Positions 1 through 8,258 of a stretch of DNA of 64,000 nucleotides are shown in pieces (position 1 is the first letter of the stretch; each line of letters begins with the position of its first letter). The DNA comes from Clostridium pasteurianum (GTDB taxonomy: Bacteria > Bacillota > Clostridia > Clostridiales > Clostridiaceae): contig NZ_MCGV01000001.1 of the NCBI RefSeq assembly GCF_001705235.1, positions 930,001-994,000 of the forward strand. Direction: 5' to 3'. A program made the translations under genes and the position numbers. The notes beneath the pieces were generated by a model. The model had not been told where the DNA came from. It did not search any database and saw nothing but the letters and a program-made list of their open reading frames with translations.

Positions 1-434
1 CAGAAAAGAAAATAATACTATGGAATGGTTTTTGCAGAGTTCACAATATGATAATCCCTCCAGATATAGATGAAATTAAAAATAAATATGGTGATATGAA
101 AATTTTAGCTCACCCAGAATGCTGGAAACCAGTAAGGGATATGGCAGATTTTATAGGCAGCACAGGTGCAATGATAGACTATGCCGAAAAAGATACAGCC
201 TCAAATAAATATCTGGTTGTAACTGAAACAGGAATAATGTACAAAATGCAGGAAAGAGTACCTAATAAACAATTTTATACTCTAAATAATATGGTATGCG
301 TAAACATGAAAGCAACACATTTAGAAGATGTTTATAACAGTCTTTTAAATTCTACTTTTGAAATAAATATAGAAGAAAATTTGAGAGAAAAAGCACTTAC
401 TTCCCTTGAAAATATGTTGATACTTGGAAGGTGA
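1..434 (+). CDS. nadA: Quinolinate synthase NadA, 3' part (5' end outside window)
   Basis: C-terminal part of quinolinate synthase, which condenses iminoaspartate with dihydroxyacetone phosphate to quinolinate using a 4Fe-4S cluster. The frame is open from base 3 (reads KKIILWNGFCRVHNM), so the ATG at 48 is internal. Two of the three family cluster cysteines are visible, one in HPECWKPV and one in MVCVNMKATHLEDV; the first must lie upstream of the window. The DYAEKDTASN and TETGIMYKM segments are typical of NadA. It is followed closely by nadB and nadC, giving the usual clostridial nadABC operon. Confident. Confidence 0.95.
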   Translation, partial: EKKIILWNGFCRVHNMIIPPDIDEIKNKYGDMKILAHPECWKPVRDMADFIGSTGAMIDYAEKDTASNKYLVVTETGIMYKMQERVPNKQFYTLNNMVCVNMKATHLEDVYNSLLNSTFEINIEENLREKALTSLENMLILGR

Positions 435-441
435 TTTATTT

Positions 442-1746
442 ATGGATTTATACACTGACGTATTAGTGATAGGCACAGGTGTTGCAGGTTTATATTCTTC
501 TTTATCCTTAAATAGGGATATAAAAGTAACTTTGCTCACAAAATCAACAGTCTCTGAATGTAATACTTATCTTGCTCAAGGTGGCATATCAACTGCATTG
601 AATACAGAAGACGAGCCTCTTTTTGTAGAAGATACTTTAAAAGCTGGACAATATAGAAACATAAAAGAATCTGTTGAAATACTTGCTTCAGAATCCCGAG
701 AAAACATAAGAGAATTAATAAATATAGGAATGAATTTTGATAAAAATAAAGATGGCAGCTTAAATTACACAAGGGAAGGAGCCCACAGTGTAAACAGAAT
801 AGTACACAGCACAGATGAAACAGGTAAAGTTGTTTTTGAAACATTACTAAATGAGGTAAAAAAAAGAGACAACATAAAAATCATAGAAAATATAGCTGTA
901 TTTGATTTAATCTCTCAAAATAATGTGTGTTTTGGAGCAACAGCTATAAAAGATAATACTGTCTATGACATTCATTCAAAAGCTACTATTTTAGCCTGTG
1001 GGGGCATAGGTGGAATATTTAAGAACTCTACTAATCAAAGAACCCTTACAGCAGACGGAATTGCTATGGCATTAAAAAACGATATTGAGGTACGTGATTT
1101 AAATTATATTCAATTTCATCCTACAGCACTTTATGATGGAGGAAAAAATGAAAAGAAATTTTTAATATCAGAATCCGTACGAGGAGAGGGCGGTAAGCTC
1201 CTAAACATAGAAAATGAAAGATTTATAAACGAACTTCTGCCACGAGATGTAGTTGCAAATGCAATATATAAAGAAGAAGAAAAAGACAATAGTAACTATG
1301 TATATCTTGATATAACCTTTATGGATGACGACTTCATAAAAAACAGATTTCCTGGCATATATAACGAATGCCTAGATAGAGGACTTGATATAACAAAGAA
1401 CAAAATTCCAGTAAGCCCAGTACAACATTACTTCATGGGTGGAATAAAAGTTAACTTTAATAGCTTAACTTCAATGAAAAACTTATATGCCTGCGGAGAA
1501 GTTAGTAGTACTGGCGTACATGGTGCCAATAGACTTGCAAGTAACTCCCTTCTTGAAGGATTAGTTTTTTCAAGACGTGCTGCTAAAAATATAAATAGCA
1601 ACATTTCTGAAATTACTACAAAAGATATAAAAACAGCCTTTACAGTAAATGATGCATTAAATGCTATAGAAAATAACAGAAATATTGTAATAGAAAAATT
1701 CAAATCCATTTTAGGAGAAAAGAAAAATGAACTTATCAATATATGA
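442..1746 (+). CDS. nadB: L-aspartate oxidase NadB, short form
   Basis: FAD-dependent oxidation of L-aspartate to iminoaspartate, the substrate of NadA. The N-terminus has a Rossmann dinucleotide motif (GTGVAGLYSS), and the flavin and substrate region carries FHPTALY, SESVRGEGG and GANRLASNSLLEGLVF. The ATG at 442 is chosen because GGAAGGTGA lies about 8 bases ahead of it; a TTG at 424 is in frame but lies on that ribosome site. At 434 residues it is about 100 shorter than the E. coli enzyme: the flavin and substrate-binding parts are complete, but the helical C-terminal extension is nearly absent. It overlaps nadC by 20 bases. The short form is probably normal in clostridia rather than a mutation. 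Confidence 0.95.
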   Translation: MDLYTDVLVIGTGVAGLYSSLSLNRDIKVTLLTKSTVSECNTYLAQGGISTALNTEDEPLFVEDTLKAGQYRNIKESVEILASESRENIRELINIGMNFDKNKDGSLNYTREGAHSVNRIVHSTDETGKVVFETLLNEVKKRDNIKIIENIAVFDLISQNNVCFGATAIKDNTVYDIHSKATILACGGIGGIFKNSTNQRTLTADGIAMALKNDIEVRDLNYIQFHPTALYDGGKNEKKFLISESVRGEGGKLLNIENERFINELLPRDVVANAIYKEEEKDNSNYVYLDITFMDDDFIKNRFPGIYNECLDRGLDITKNKIPVSPVQHYFMGGIKVNFNSLTSMKNLYACGEVSSTGVHGANRLASNSLLEGLVFSRRAAKNINSNISEITTKDIKTAFTVNDALNAIENNRNIVIEKFKSILGEKKNELINI

Positions 1747-2566
1747 TGATTTTATAAAGAGAGAATTAAATGATGACGGCGCTTACAATGACATAACTAC
1801 AAATTCAATTATAGCTAAAAATTCTAAAAGTACTGCAGAAATAATTTCAAAGGACAATGGCATTATAGCAGGAACAGGCATATTTAACAGAACTTTTGAG
1901 CTATTAGAAGATGCTTCTTCAGAATTTAATGTTAGCGATGGTGATTTAGTAACTAAGGGACAGGTAATAGGAAACGTTCATGGCAATACACGTTCTCTTT
2001 TATCTGGTGAGCGGACAGCACTTAATCTTCTGCAAATGTTAAGCGGTATAGCAACAACAACTTACAATTTAAGTAAAAAGTTAGATGGCACAGGTGTAAA
2101 ATTACTTGATACAAGAAAAACCACACCAGGTATGAGACTTTTAGAAAAATATGCTGTAAAGGTTGGCGGAGGATTCAATCACAGATTTGGTCTTTCTGAT
2201 GGGATTTTAATAAAAGACAATCACATAGACGCAGCTGGAAGTATAAAAAATGCAGTTCATCTTGCCAGAAAAAATTCTTCTTTTGTTCGAAAAATAGAAG
2301 TTGAAACTGAAACTTTAGAAGAAGTAAAAGAAGCCATTGAAGCTAAAGCTGATATAATTATGCTTGATAATATGGATGCTGACACAATTAAAGCTGCTGT
2401 ACAATTAATAGATAAGAAAGCTTTAATTGAGGTTTCTGGAAATATAACTTATGAAAATATAAAAGAAAAAGCAGTTATAGGAGTTGATTATATCTCATCT
2501 GGAATGCTTACTCATTCCTTTAAGGTTTTAGATATAAGCATGAAAAATTTAAGAAATGAAAATTAA
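1727..2566 (+). CDS. nadC: Nicotinate-nucleotide pyrophosphorylase (carboxylating) NadC
   Basis: Quinolinate phosphoribosyltransferase of 279 residues, converting quinolinate and PRPP to nicotinate mononucleotide. The family segment LLDTRKTTPGMRLLEKYAVK followed by GGGFNHRFGLSDGILIKDNH carries the substrate-binding Arg, His and Lys residues. The barrel end has IIMLDNM and the phosphate-binding EVSGNI and GVDYISSGMLTHS. The start lies inside the end of nadB, with GGAGAAAAG just upstream, so the two are probably translationally coupled. Last gene of the nad operon, followed immediately by a strong terminator. Confidence 0.97.
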   Translation: MNLSIYDDFIKRELNDDGAYNDITTNSIIAKNSKSTAEIISKDNGIIAGTGIFNRTFELLEDASSEFNVSDGDLVTKGQVIGNVHGNTRSLLSGERTALNLLQMLSGIATTTYNLSKKLDGTGVKLLDTRKTTPGMRLLEKYAVKVGGGFNHRFGLSDGILIKDNHIDAAGSIKNAVHLARKNSSFVRKIEVETETLEEVKEAIEAKADIIMLDNMDADTIKAAVQLIDKKALIEVSGNITYENIKEKAVIGVDYISSGMLTHSFKVLDISMKNLRNEN

Positions 2567-2624
2567 GTTATATGACAAAAAGCATATTTTCGAAAACGAG
2601 AATATGCTTTTTGTCATATAACTT
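2565..2624 (+). terminator. Terminator of the nad operon
   Basis: A perfect stem of about 24 bp begins at the nadC stop codon: AAGTTATATGACAAAAAGCA pairs with its complement ending at 2624, around an apical TTTTCGAAAACG. The T-rich part lies inside the descending arm (GCTTTTTGTCATA) rather than after the stem. Confidence 0.75.
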
Positions 2625-2758
2625 ATAGTAGATGTAAATTTTATTTTATTTTCATAAATCAAATACTTACTTTTGTGGTAAAATACTATTTGGATTAAAA
2701 CCCTACTTTAGGATATAAGATTTTTCTAATTTATTCAAAGCTGCAAAGGAGGCACATT

Positions 2759-4921
2759 ATGAAGCACTTAAAAATTGCTTGTACTAAAAATTCTAAAAAT
2801 TTCTTTTCAACTGACAGATGTTTAATTTCAGTTGAAAATACTGATTACACAGATGTATCTGCAGTTATATTAACTGATTCAAATATAGATATAATTAATA
2901 AGGTGTATAATACAAAGTTTGAAATCCCTGTATTTGTTGTTTCAGAAAAGAAATCTAACCTAGATAATAATCTTCTTAAAAAAGTTTATCGTATAATTGA
3001 TGAAAATAATCTTGATAAAAGCACGTTTTCAAAGGAAATTGAAACTGCTGCAAATGAGTATGAAGAAAATTTATTGCCGCCATTCTTCAAAGTGTTAAAC
3101 AGTTACGCTGAAACAGAGAATTTACAATTTGACTGTCCCGGGCATCAAGATGGCGAATATTTTAAAAAGCATCCAGCTGGTAGATACTTTTATGATTTCT
3201 ACGGCGAAAATATTTTTAAATCGGATATTTGTAATGCTGACGTTGAATTAGGAGATTTACTAATCCATGAAGGTCCAGCCATGAAAGCTGAAGAGCATGC
3301 AGCAAAAGTATATAATGCTGACAAAACCTATTTTGTAATGAGTGGAACCAGTGCTTCAAACTCCGTAGTTGCAAACGCTGTAGTAGCACCTGGAGATTTA
3401 GTTCTATTTGATAGAAATAACCATAAATCTGTATATAATTCTGCTCTAATTCAATCAGGCGGAAGACCTATATACTTAGAAACTTCACGAAATCCATTCG
3501 GCTTTATTGGTGGAATTGATGAACACTGCTTCAATGAAGAATATTTAAGAAAATTAGCATCAAAAGTTGATCCAGAAAAGGCCAAATCAAAAAGACCTTT
3601 TAGATTAGCCGTAATCCAACTTGGAACCTATGATGGAACAATTTATAATGCTAGGCAGGTAGTTGACAAAATCGGACATCTCTGCGATTATATTTTATTT
3701 GACTCTGCTTGGGTTGGATATGAACAATTTATACCTATGATGAGGGACTGCTCTCCATTACTATTGGATTTAAATGAAGAAGATCCTGGAATATTTGTAA
3801 CGCAATCTGTTCATAAACAGCAGGCTGGATTCTCCCAGGCATCACAAATTCATAAAAAAGATAAGCATATTAGAGGTCAAAAACGTTACGTTGATCATAA
3901 AAGGCTTAATAATTCATATATGCTGCACGCTTCTACCAGCCCATTCTACCCATTGTTCTCTGCACTTGACATTAATGCAAGGATGCAGGAAGGCGAAGCT
4001 GGTAAGCGCTTATGGTTAGATTGTGTAAAGCTTGGAATTGAAGCCAGAAAATCAGTTTTAAGAAATTGCTCGCTTCTAAAGCCATTTATTCCACCAGTTG
4101 TTAATGGAAAGAAGTGGCAAGATTATGATACAGAAGAAATTTCTAATAACATTGAATTTTTCAAGTTTCGTCCAGGTGAAAAGTGGCACTCATTTGAGGG
4201 CTATGGTAAAGATCAATACTTTGTTGATCCTAATAAATTTATGTTAACAACACCTGGAATCAATGTAGAGACTGGTGAATATGAAGATTTTGGTATTCCC
4301 GCCACTATACTTGCAAGTTACTTAAGAGAACATGGAATTGTACCAGAAAAAAATGATTTAAATTCTATATTATTTCTACTGACACCGGCAGAAAGTCCAG
4401 AAAAAATGGATAGACTTTTATCTTCACTAGTTAAATTTGAACAAGTTATAAAAAATGATACTCCTTTAAGCAAAGCACTGCCGCATCTTTATAATAAATA
4501 TTCAGAGCGCTATAAAGGATATACAATTAAAAGGTTATGTCAGGAAATGCATAATTTTTATAAGAAGAATGATGCAAAAACTTATCAAAAGAAGTTATTT
4601 AGAGCAGCTTCATTCCCAGAGCAGGCAATTACTCCTCAAGAAGCTAACTGGGAGCTAATAAGAAATAACACTAAACTTGTTAATATAGAAAACATTGTAG
4701 GCGAAATAGCCTTAGAAGGTGCTCTTCCATATCCACCAGGAGTTTTCTGCGTTGCTCCAGGCGAAAGGTGGAACACAGTAGTTCAAAAATATTTCTTGAT
4801 ATTAAGAGACGGCATAAATGAATTTCCTGGCTTTGCTCCAGAAATTCAAGGAGTATATCTTGAAAATGAAGATGGTCGTATTAATGCCTATGGATATGTT
4901 CTAGATAAAGAATCAAACTAA
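2759..4921 (+). CDS. Orn/Lys/Arg decarboxylase family protein (PLP-dependent)
   Basis: A 720-residue fold-type I PLP enzyme of the bacterial ornithine/lysine/arginine decarboxylase family, close to the usual length of the large inducible decarboxylases. The first 130 or so residues form a wing-like domain. The core has MSGTSASNSVVANA (cofactor phosphate), FDRNNHKS, LFDSAWVGYEQF, and the PLP lysine in SVHKQQAGFSQ. The C-terminal region has the family's PYPPGVFCVAPGERW motif. The start follows AAAGGAGG by 6 bases. It stands alone between two terminators. Which amino acid it uses cannot be read from the sequence; polyamine synthesis or acid-stress decarboxylation are both possible. Confidence 0.9.
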   Translation: MKHLKIACTKNSKNFFSTDRCLISVENTDYTDVSAVILTDSNIDIINKVYNTKFEIPVFVVSEKKSNLDNNLLKKVYRIIDENNLDKSTFSKEIETAANEYEENLLPPFFKVLNSYAETENLQFDCPGHQDGEYFKKHPAGRYFYDFYGENIFKSDICNADVELGDLLIHEGPAMKAEEHAAKVYNADKTYFVMSGTSASNSVVANAVVAPGDLVLFDRNNHKSVYNSALIQSGGRPIYLETSRNPFGFIGGIDEHCFNEEYLRKLASKVDPEKAKSKRPFRLAVIQLGTYDGTIYNARQVVDKIGHLCDYILFDSAWVGYEQFIPMMRDCSPLLLDLNEEDPGIFVTQSVHKQQAGFSQASQIHKKDKHIRGQKRYVDHKRLNNSYMLHASTSPFYPLFSALDINARMQEGEAGKRLWLDCVKLGIEARKSVLRNCSLLKPFIPPVVNGKKWQDYDTEEISNNIEFFKFRPGEKWHSFEGYGKDQYFVDPNKFMLTTPGINVETGEYEDFGIPATILASYLREHGIVPEKNDLNSILFLLTPAESPEKMDRLLSSLVKFEQVIKNDTPLSKALPHLYNKYSERYKGYTIKRLCQEMHNFYKKNDAKTYQKKLFRAASFPEQAITPQEANWELIRNNTKLVNIENIVGEIALEGALPYPPGVFCVAPGERWNTVVQKYFLILRDGINEFPGFAPEIQGVYLENEDGRINAYGYVLDKESN

Positions 4922-4967
4922 AGCAACAAAACTATTCTCTGCAAACCCAGAGAATAGTTTTATTGCT
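4922..4967 (+). terminator. Terminator after the decarboxylase gene
   Basis: AAAACTATTCTCTG pairs with CAGAGAATAGTTTT around a short CAAAC loop, with extra AGCAA/TTGCT pairing at the base, followed by TTTTTTC. It lies between convergent genes but has a T-run only in the plus direction. Confidence 0.85.
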
Positions 4968-4973
4968 TTTTTC

Positions 4974-6623
4974 TTATTCAAAAATATAATACATTTCTTT
5001 AGTTTCAACCTTGCCGTCATTTATGTATTTATTAATATCAATATTAAACTTTTCTATGTGAATATGCTTATCAAATTTATTCTGTTCTTTTAGTTTCTCC
5101 TTTATTTCCTGCTCCTCTTCTTTTACATTTAATCTATGTAAAAATGGAGGAAGCCAGCTTCTCTTATTAAATTTCAGGTAATCAAACTTTACTATTTCTT
5201 CTAAAACAGAATTATCCTCATGCAAAATTTCCGAATTAAAATCAAGAAATACTTTGTAATAATTGGCAGAAGATATATTCCTATAGAAATAACCTTTGTC
5301 ATAAAAATACTTAGAAAGTGCATAATAAAAGTCAAACGGATTATCAAACTTTGAAATCATAAATTTAATTATATTGTTAAACTTACCAGTATTATAGTAT
5401 TTATCTACCACTGCATCTACACGCTTTAATTTCATTATTTCATAGAAATTCATATCCCTAGTTTTCAAAATTTCATAAGGATGATATGGAGAATATGACA
5501 TGCCCCATTTTTCTGCTTCTTGTCTCATTGAAGAACCTTTTAAAAGCTTTAAAAATCCAACTTGAAGCTTTTCAGGCTTTATAGAATAAACATCATTAAA
5601 AGAATTTCTAAATGACTCAAAATCCTCACCAGGAAGCCCAACTATTAAATCTAAATGCTGATTTATGTTATTTCCTTCTTTTATTGCCATTACTATTTTC
5701 TTTATATCCTTAAATTCTATAAACCTATTTACATTTCTAAGTACCTGATTATTTGTAGACTGAACACCGACCTCAAATTGAAATCTACCTTTAGGCGCAT
5801 GTTTTAAAAGCTCTATTTCTTCTTCTGTTACAATATCTGCTGTTATCTCGAAGTGAAATACAGTTTCCGTATCAAGTTCCATTAAATATTTCCATATCTC
5901 CATGGCAAACTTAGGATTAGCATTAAAAGTTCTATCAACAAATTTAACTATTGTCACCTTTTTATCCACAAAAAACTTAAGCTCTTTTTTAACTCTATTA
6001 ACATCTAAAAAATACACACCTTTTATTGTTGAAGAAAGACAATACTTGCAATTAAATGGACATCCTCTTGAAGACTCATAATACACTATTTTATTTGATA
6101 AATCATCATCCTCCTTATATGGAAAAACCAAAGTATTCATATCCATAGCTTCTCTTTCCCCGCCAAAGAGTATTTCATTATTTTGTGTTTTACTGTATAA
6201 GCCCTTTATCAAAATGTCTCTTCTATAAAATCCATTTTGAAGCTTCCACTTAAGAAATTCTCTAAAAGTCTCTTCGCCTTCACCTTCTATTAGAAAGTCA
6301 CCTACACTATTCAGTAAAAACTTTCTGCAATCAAATGATACTTCTGGACCTCCATAAAGTATTTGTATGTTTTCATCTACTTTTTTTATTAAAGTACCCA
6401 ATTTATCAACATACTCACCATTCCAAATATAGCATGAGAATGCTACAATATCCGGTTTTTCATGCATTATTTGCTCAAATACTCTTTCTATCCTATCGTT
6501 AATAGAAAACTCCCTTATTTTTATTTCTAAGTCCAAATCTTCTGTATAGGCCTTTAAATATCTCACTGCCAAATTGCTGTGTATAAATTGAGAATTTATC
6601 GCTGTAAGAAGTACTTTTTTCAT
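4974..6623 (-). CDS. B12-binding domain radical SAM protein
   Basis: A 549-residue class B radical SAM enzyme. Residues 1-130 look like a cobalamin-binding Rossmann domain (opening KKVLLTAINSQFIHSNLAVR; later ILYGGPEVSF). The cluster motif CPFNCKYC near residue 190, in SSRGCPFNCKYCLSS, is followed by the radical SAM barrel, with HFEITADIV, GVQSTNNQVL and DLIVGLPGEDFESF. The last 180 or so residues resemble the C-terminal domain usually labelled DUF4080. The start is supported by GAGGAAGG upstream and by the family's N-terminus. It overlaps the upstream gene by 125 bases. The substrate is unknown; methylation or rearrangement is typical of the class. Confidence 0.9.
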   Translation of the reverse strand: MKKVLLTAINSQFIHSNLAVRYLKAYTEDLDLEIKIREFSINDRIERVFEQIMHEKPDIVAFSCYIWNGEYVDKLGTLIKKVDENIQILYGGPEVSFDCRKFLLNSVGDFLIEGEGEETFREFLKWKLQNGFYRRDILIKGLYSKTQNNEILFGGEREAMDMNTLVFPYKEDDDLSNKIVYYESSRGCPFNCKYCLSSTIKGVYFLDVNRVKKELKFFVDKKVTIVKFVDRTFNANPKFAMEIWKYLMELDTETVFHFEITADIVTEEEIELLKHAPKGRFQFEVGVQSTNNQVLRNVNRFIEFKDIKKIVMAIKEGNNINQHLDLIVGLPGEDFESFRNSFNDVYSIKPEKLQVGFLKLLKGSSMRQEAEKWGMSYSPYHPYEILKTRDMNFYEIMKLKRVDAVVDKYYNTGKFNNIIKFMISKFDNPFDFYYALSKYFYDKGYFYRNISSANYYKVFLDFNSEILHEDNSVLEEIVKFDYLKFNKRSWLPPFLHRLNVKEEEQEIKEKLKEQNKFDKHIHIEKFNIDINKYINDGKVETKEMYYIFE

Positions 6624-7131
6624 TAACTTTACCTTCCTCTTTCTGTGCCTTTATGTAATATATGTCGTCAGAACATTTTACATCTATAATTTTAAAATAT
6701 TTTTTCATCATATTGCAAATTTTACTGCAGGAATTATCAACTAATATATTAAAATCGTTGACTTGTATATCTTTTATCTTCATTTCTGGTAAGACTATTC
6801 TTATACTTTTTCTGAAGGTTTTAAACATTGCTTTATCCATATCCCACAGATAAATTACAGCATTATCTTTCATGAAATTATACATGTCCAAAAAAAACTT
6901 ATTTTTATCTCTATCTAATTTTAAATCTTTAAGTGCAAAAAAACAAACACAATTGTCATAAGCATCTTTATTTATGTAGTCTTTTTGATTTTTTCCTGAA
7001 ACATAGTTTACATCTATACTATCACTATTTTCTTTACATAACTCATACACTATTCCATAATTATCACTGCCAACATCTAAAACATTTCCATGAAGAACCT
7101 CATTTTCAAGATTAATAAATAATTTATCCAT
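6499..7131 (-). CDS. Methyltransferase-like protein, possibly 3'-extended by a frameshift
   Basis: A 210-residue protein whose opening (HGNVLDVGSDNYGIVYELCKE) resembles the glycine motif I of class I SAM-dependent methyltransferases. The middle (NCVCFFALKDL, DNAVIYLWDMDK) is compatible with the fold, but I see no diagnostic catalytic motif. The start follows AGGGGG. The last 41 or so residues lie inside the radical SAM gene in another frame, an unusually long overlap. A stop in a neighbouring frame (AGG TAA) sits 7 bases before the next start, so a one-base indel may have extended the protein. Probably co-transcribed with the radical SAM gene. Function not known. Confidence 0.6.
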   Translation of the reverse strand: MDKLFINLENEVLHGNVLDVGSDNYGIVYELCKENSDSIDVNYVSGKNQKDYINKDAYDNCVCFFALKDLKLDRDKNKFFLDMYNFMKDNAVIYLWDMDKAMFKTFRKSIRIVLPEMKIKDIQVNDFNILVDNSCSKICNMMKKYFKIIDVKCSDDIYYIKAQKEEGKVNEKSTSYSDKFSIYTQQFGSEIFKGLYRRFGLRNKNKGVFY

Positions 7132-7198
7132 AGATATACCCCCTAAATAATTTTTCTCATATATTTATAGATATTATTTATTCGCAAAAATATTACAT

Positions 7199-7390
7199 AA
7201 ATCTAAGTGACAGTATTTCAGAACATTAAAAAAATTTTATAAATCTAAGATGAAAAAAGCATAAAATCCTAAGAGTTTTCAATAACTCACGCAGTTCAAA
7301 CAAATTTAAAACTCTAAGTATTTTATGCTTTTTTCACCAAGATTTATTAAAATTTTTTTCAATCGCTCTGAAGTACTGTCACTTAGATTT
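7199..7390. repeat. Long palindromic element, copy 1
   Basis: Imperfect palindrome of about 190 bp. Outer arms: AAATCTAAGTGACAGTATTT on the left; the right arm read in reverse gives AAATCTAAGTGACAGTACTT. Middle arms include TATAAATCT / ATAAATCT, and the inner stem is GCATAAAATCCTAAGAGTTT / GCATAAAATACTTAGAGTTT. The asymmetric centre is AATAACTCACGCAGTTCAAACAAATT. It fills most of the 379-base gap between the methyltransferase-like and phospholipase-like genes. Same family as the elements near 25.7, 26.4, 31.6, 33.2, 33.6 and 47.6 kb. Confidence 0.9.
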
Positions 7391-7394
7391 AAAA

Positions 7395-7447
7395 AGTAAA
7401 GTAATGAAACTATTCATCCGTACCTACGGAATACTATCGTACAAATA
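7395..7447. repeat. Hairpin module beside palindrome copy 1
   Basis: AGTAAAGTAATG followed by a hairpin with TATTC/GAATA and CCGT/ACGG pairing around the loop. It aligns with the module at 25958-26011 and its inverted copy at 33581-33634, but both stem strands differ together (TATTC/GAATA here, AATTCC/GGAATT there). A further short hairpin, ATGATTTTCCGCCGCTTC, follows at about 7449. Confidence 0.7.
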
Positions 7448-7510
7448 GATGATTTTCCGCCGCTTCACCTAAAAAATCTACCTTTTAAAAATGTAAAACT
7501 CCAAGTATAA

Positions 7511-8248
7511 TTACATTACCATTTTAGAATAAGAATCCTTTTTACATACAGCTTCATATATTTCATAATAATCCATCATAAGACCAGCTGTACTCATTTG
7601 AGCCTGATATATTATATAATTAGATATTGTAAGATACCTACTATCCTTGTCTCTCACTTCAGCATATTTGTTGTATACCTTATTAGCTACCATAGCATTC
7701 TTTCTAATATAATCCTTCATACTGTCACTTCTAATTAACTCATCTGCTTTCATAAATCTATAACCTGACAAAAATTTTTGGATAATCCACATTTCAAAGT
7801 TTCTATGTTTTTTTAAAAGTCTGTTATTAACATGCTGTGGAACCGTAGAATCTTGAATTATATGACAAGCCGCACCAAAATAAAATAGCGACTTTCGCTT
7901 ATCTCCTGCCTTTAGATAACATATTGACATATTATAATACTTTTGGCTTTCCACAACAGCATTAGAAAAACCGTATAAGCCCCTTCCCTTCTGAAAATCA
8001 AAAAAGTGATTTGTGGATTTAAAATCTTGATCTGCCCAAACAGTGCCCTTATTTATTTCGTCAATATTGTCACTAAAAAACCTATACTGATTTTCAAGTT
8101 TTTTATTTTTTAGTATTTCAATTGCAAGTGAATTTATATATTTATGAATAACACATGTAGTCTTTATTATCTTCTTTTTAACAGGATTTATTACTAAAAA
8201 TATTCCTCTAACAGTTTTACCATAAGTATTTTCAAAGTTTTTCTTCAT
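7511..8248 (-). CDS. Zinc-dependent phospholipase C-like protein
   Basis: A 245-residue protein of the bacterial zinc phospholipase C / alpha-toxin N-domain family. The metal-ligand pattern is visible in order: His in CVIHKYIN, Asp in WADQDF, His in STNHFF, the cluster HIIQDSTVPQH (His, Asp, His), and His/Glu in KKHRNFEMW. The start is the ATG at 8248 after AGGGGGG; an upstream TTG frame runs through that ribosome site. I see no signal peptide and no Trp where the mature enzyme's N-terminal ligand would be, which is odd for a family that is normally secreted. It follows the propeller gene by 10 bases, so one operon. Activity is inferred only. Confidence 0.8.
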   Translation of the reverse strand: MKKNFENTYGKTVRGIFLVINPVKKKIIKTTCVIHKYINSLAIEILKNKKLENQYRFFSDNIDEINKGTVWADQDFKSTNHFFDFQKGRGLYGFSNAVVESQKYYNMSICYLKAGDKRKSLFYFGAACHIIQDSTVPQHVNNRLLKKHRNFEMWIIQKFLSGYRFMKADELIRSDSMKDYIRKNAMVANKVYNKYAEVRDKDSRYLTISNYIIYQAQMSTAGLMMDYYEIYEAVCKKDSYSKMVM

Positions 8249-8258
8249 ATTTTCCCCC

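Noticed and set aside
536-844. Minus-strand open frame inside nadB
   Set aside because: Shadow of the nadB coding sequence; no ribosome site and no recognisable protein.
442-1746. nadB as a truncated pseudogene
   Set aside because: FAD and substrate motifs are complete, it is coupled to nadC, and short NadB lacking the C-terminal extension is plausible in clostridia.
7199-7390. Possible rho-independent terminator only
   Set aside because: The stem-loop is far longer than a terminator, has a conserved asymmetric centre and recurs elsewhere with co-varying arms, so it was recorded as a repeat family; terminator activity remains possible.
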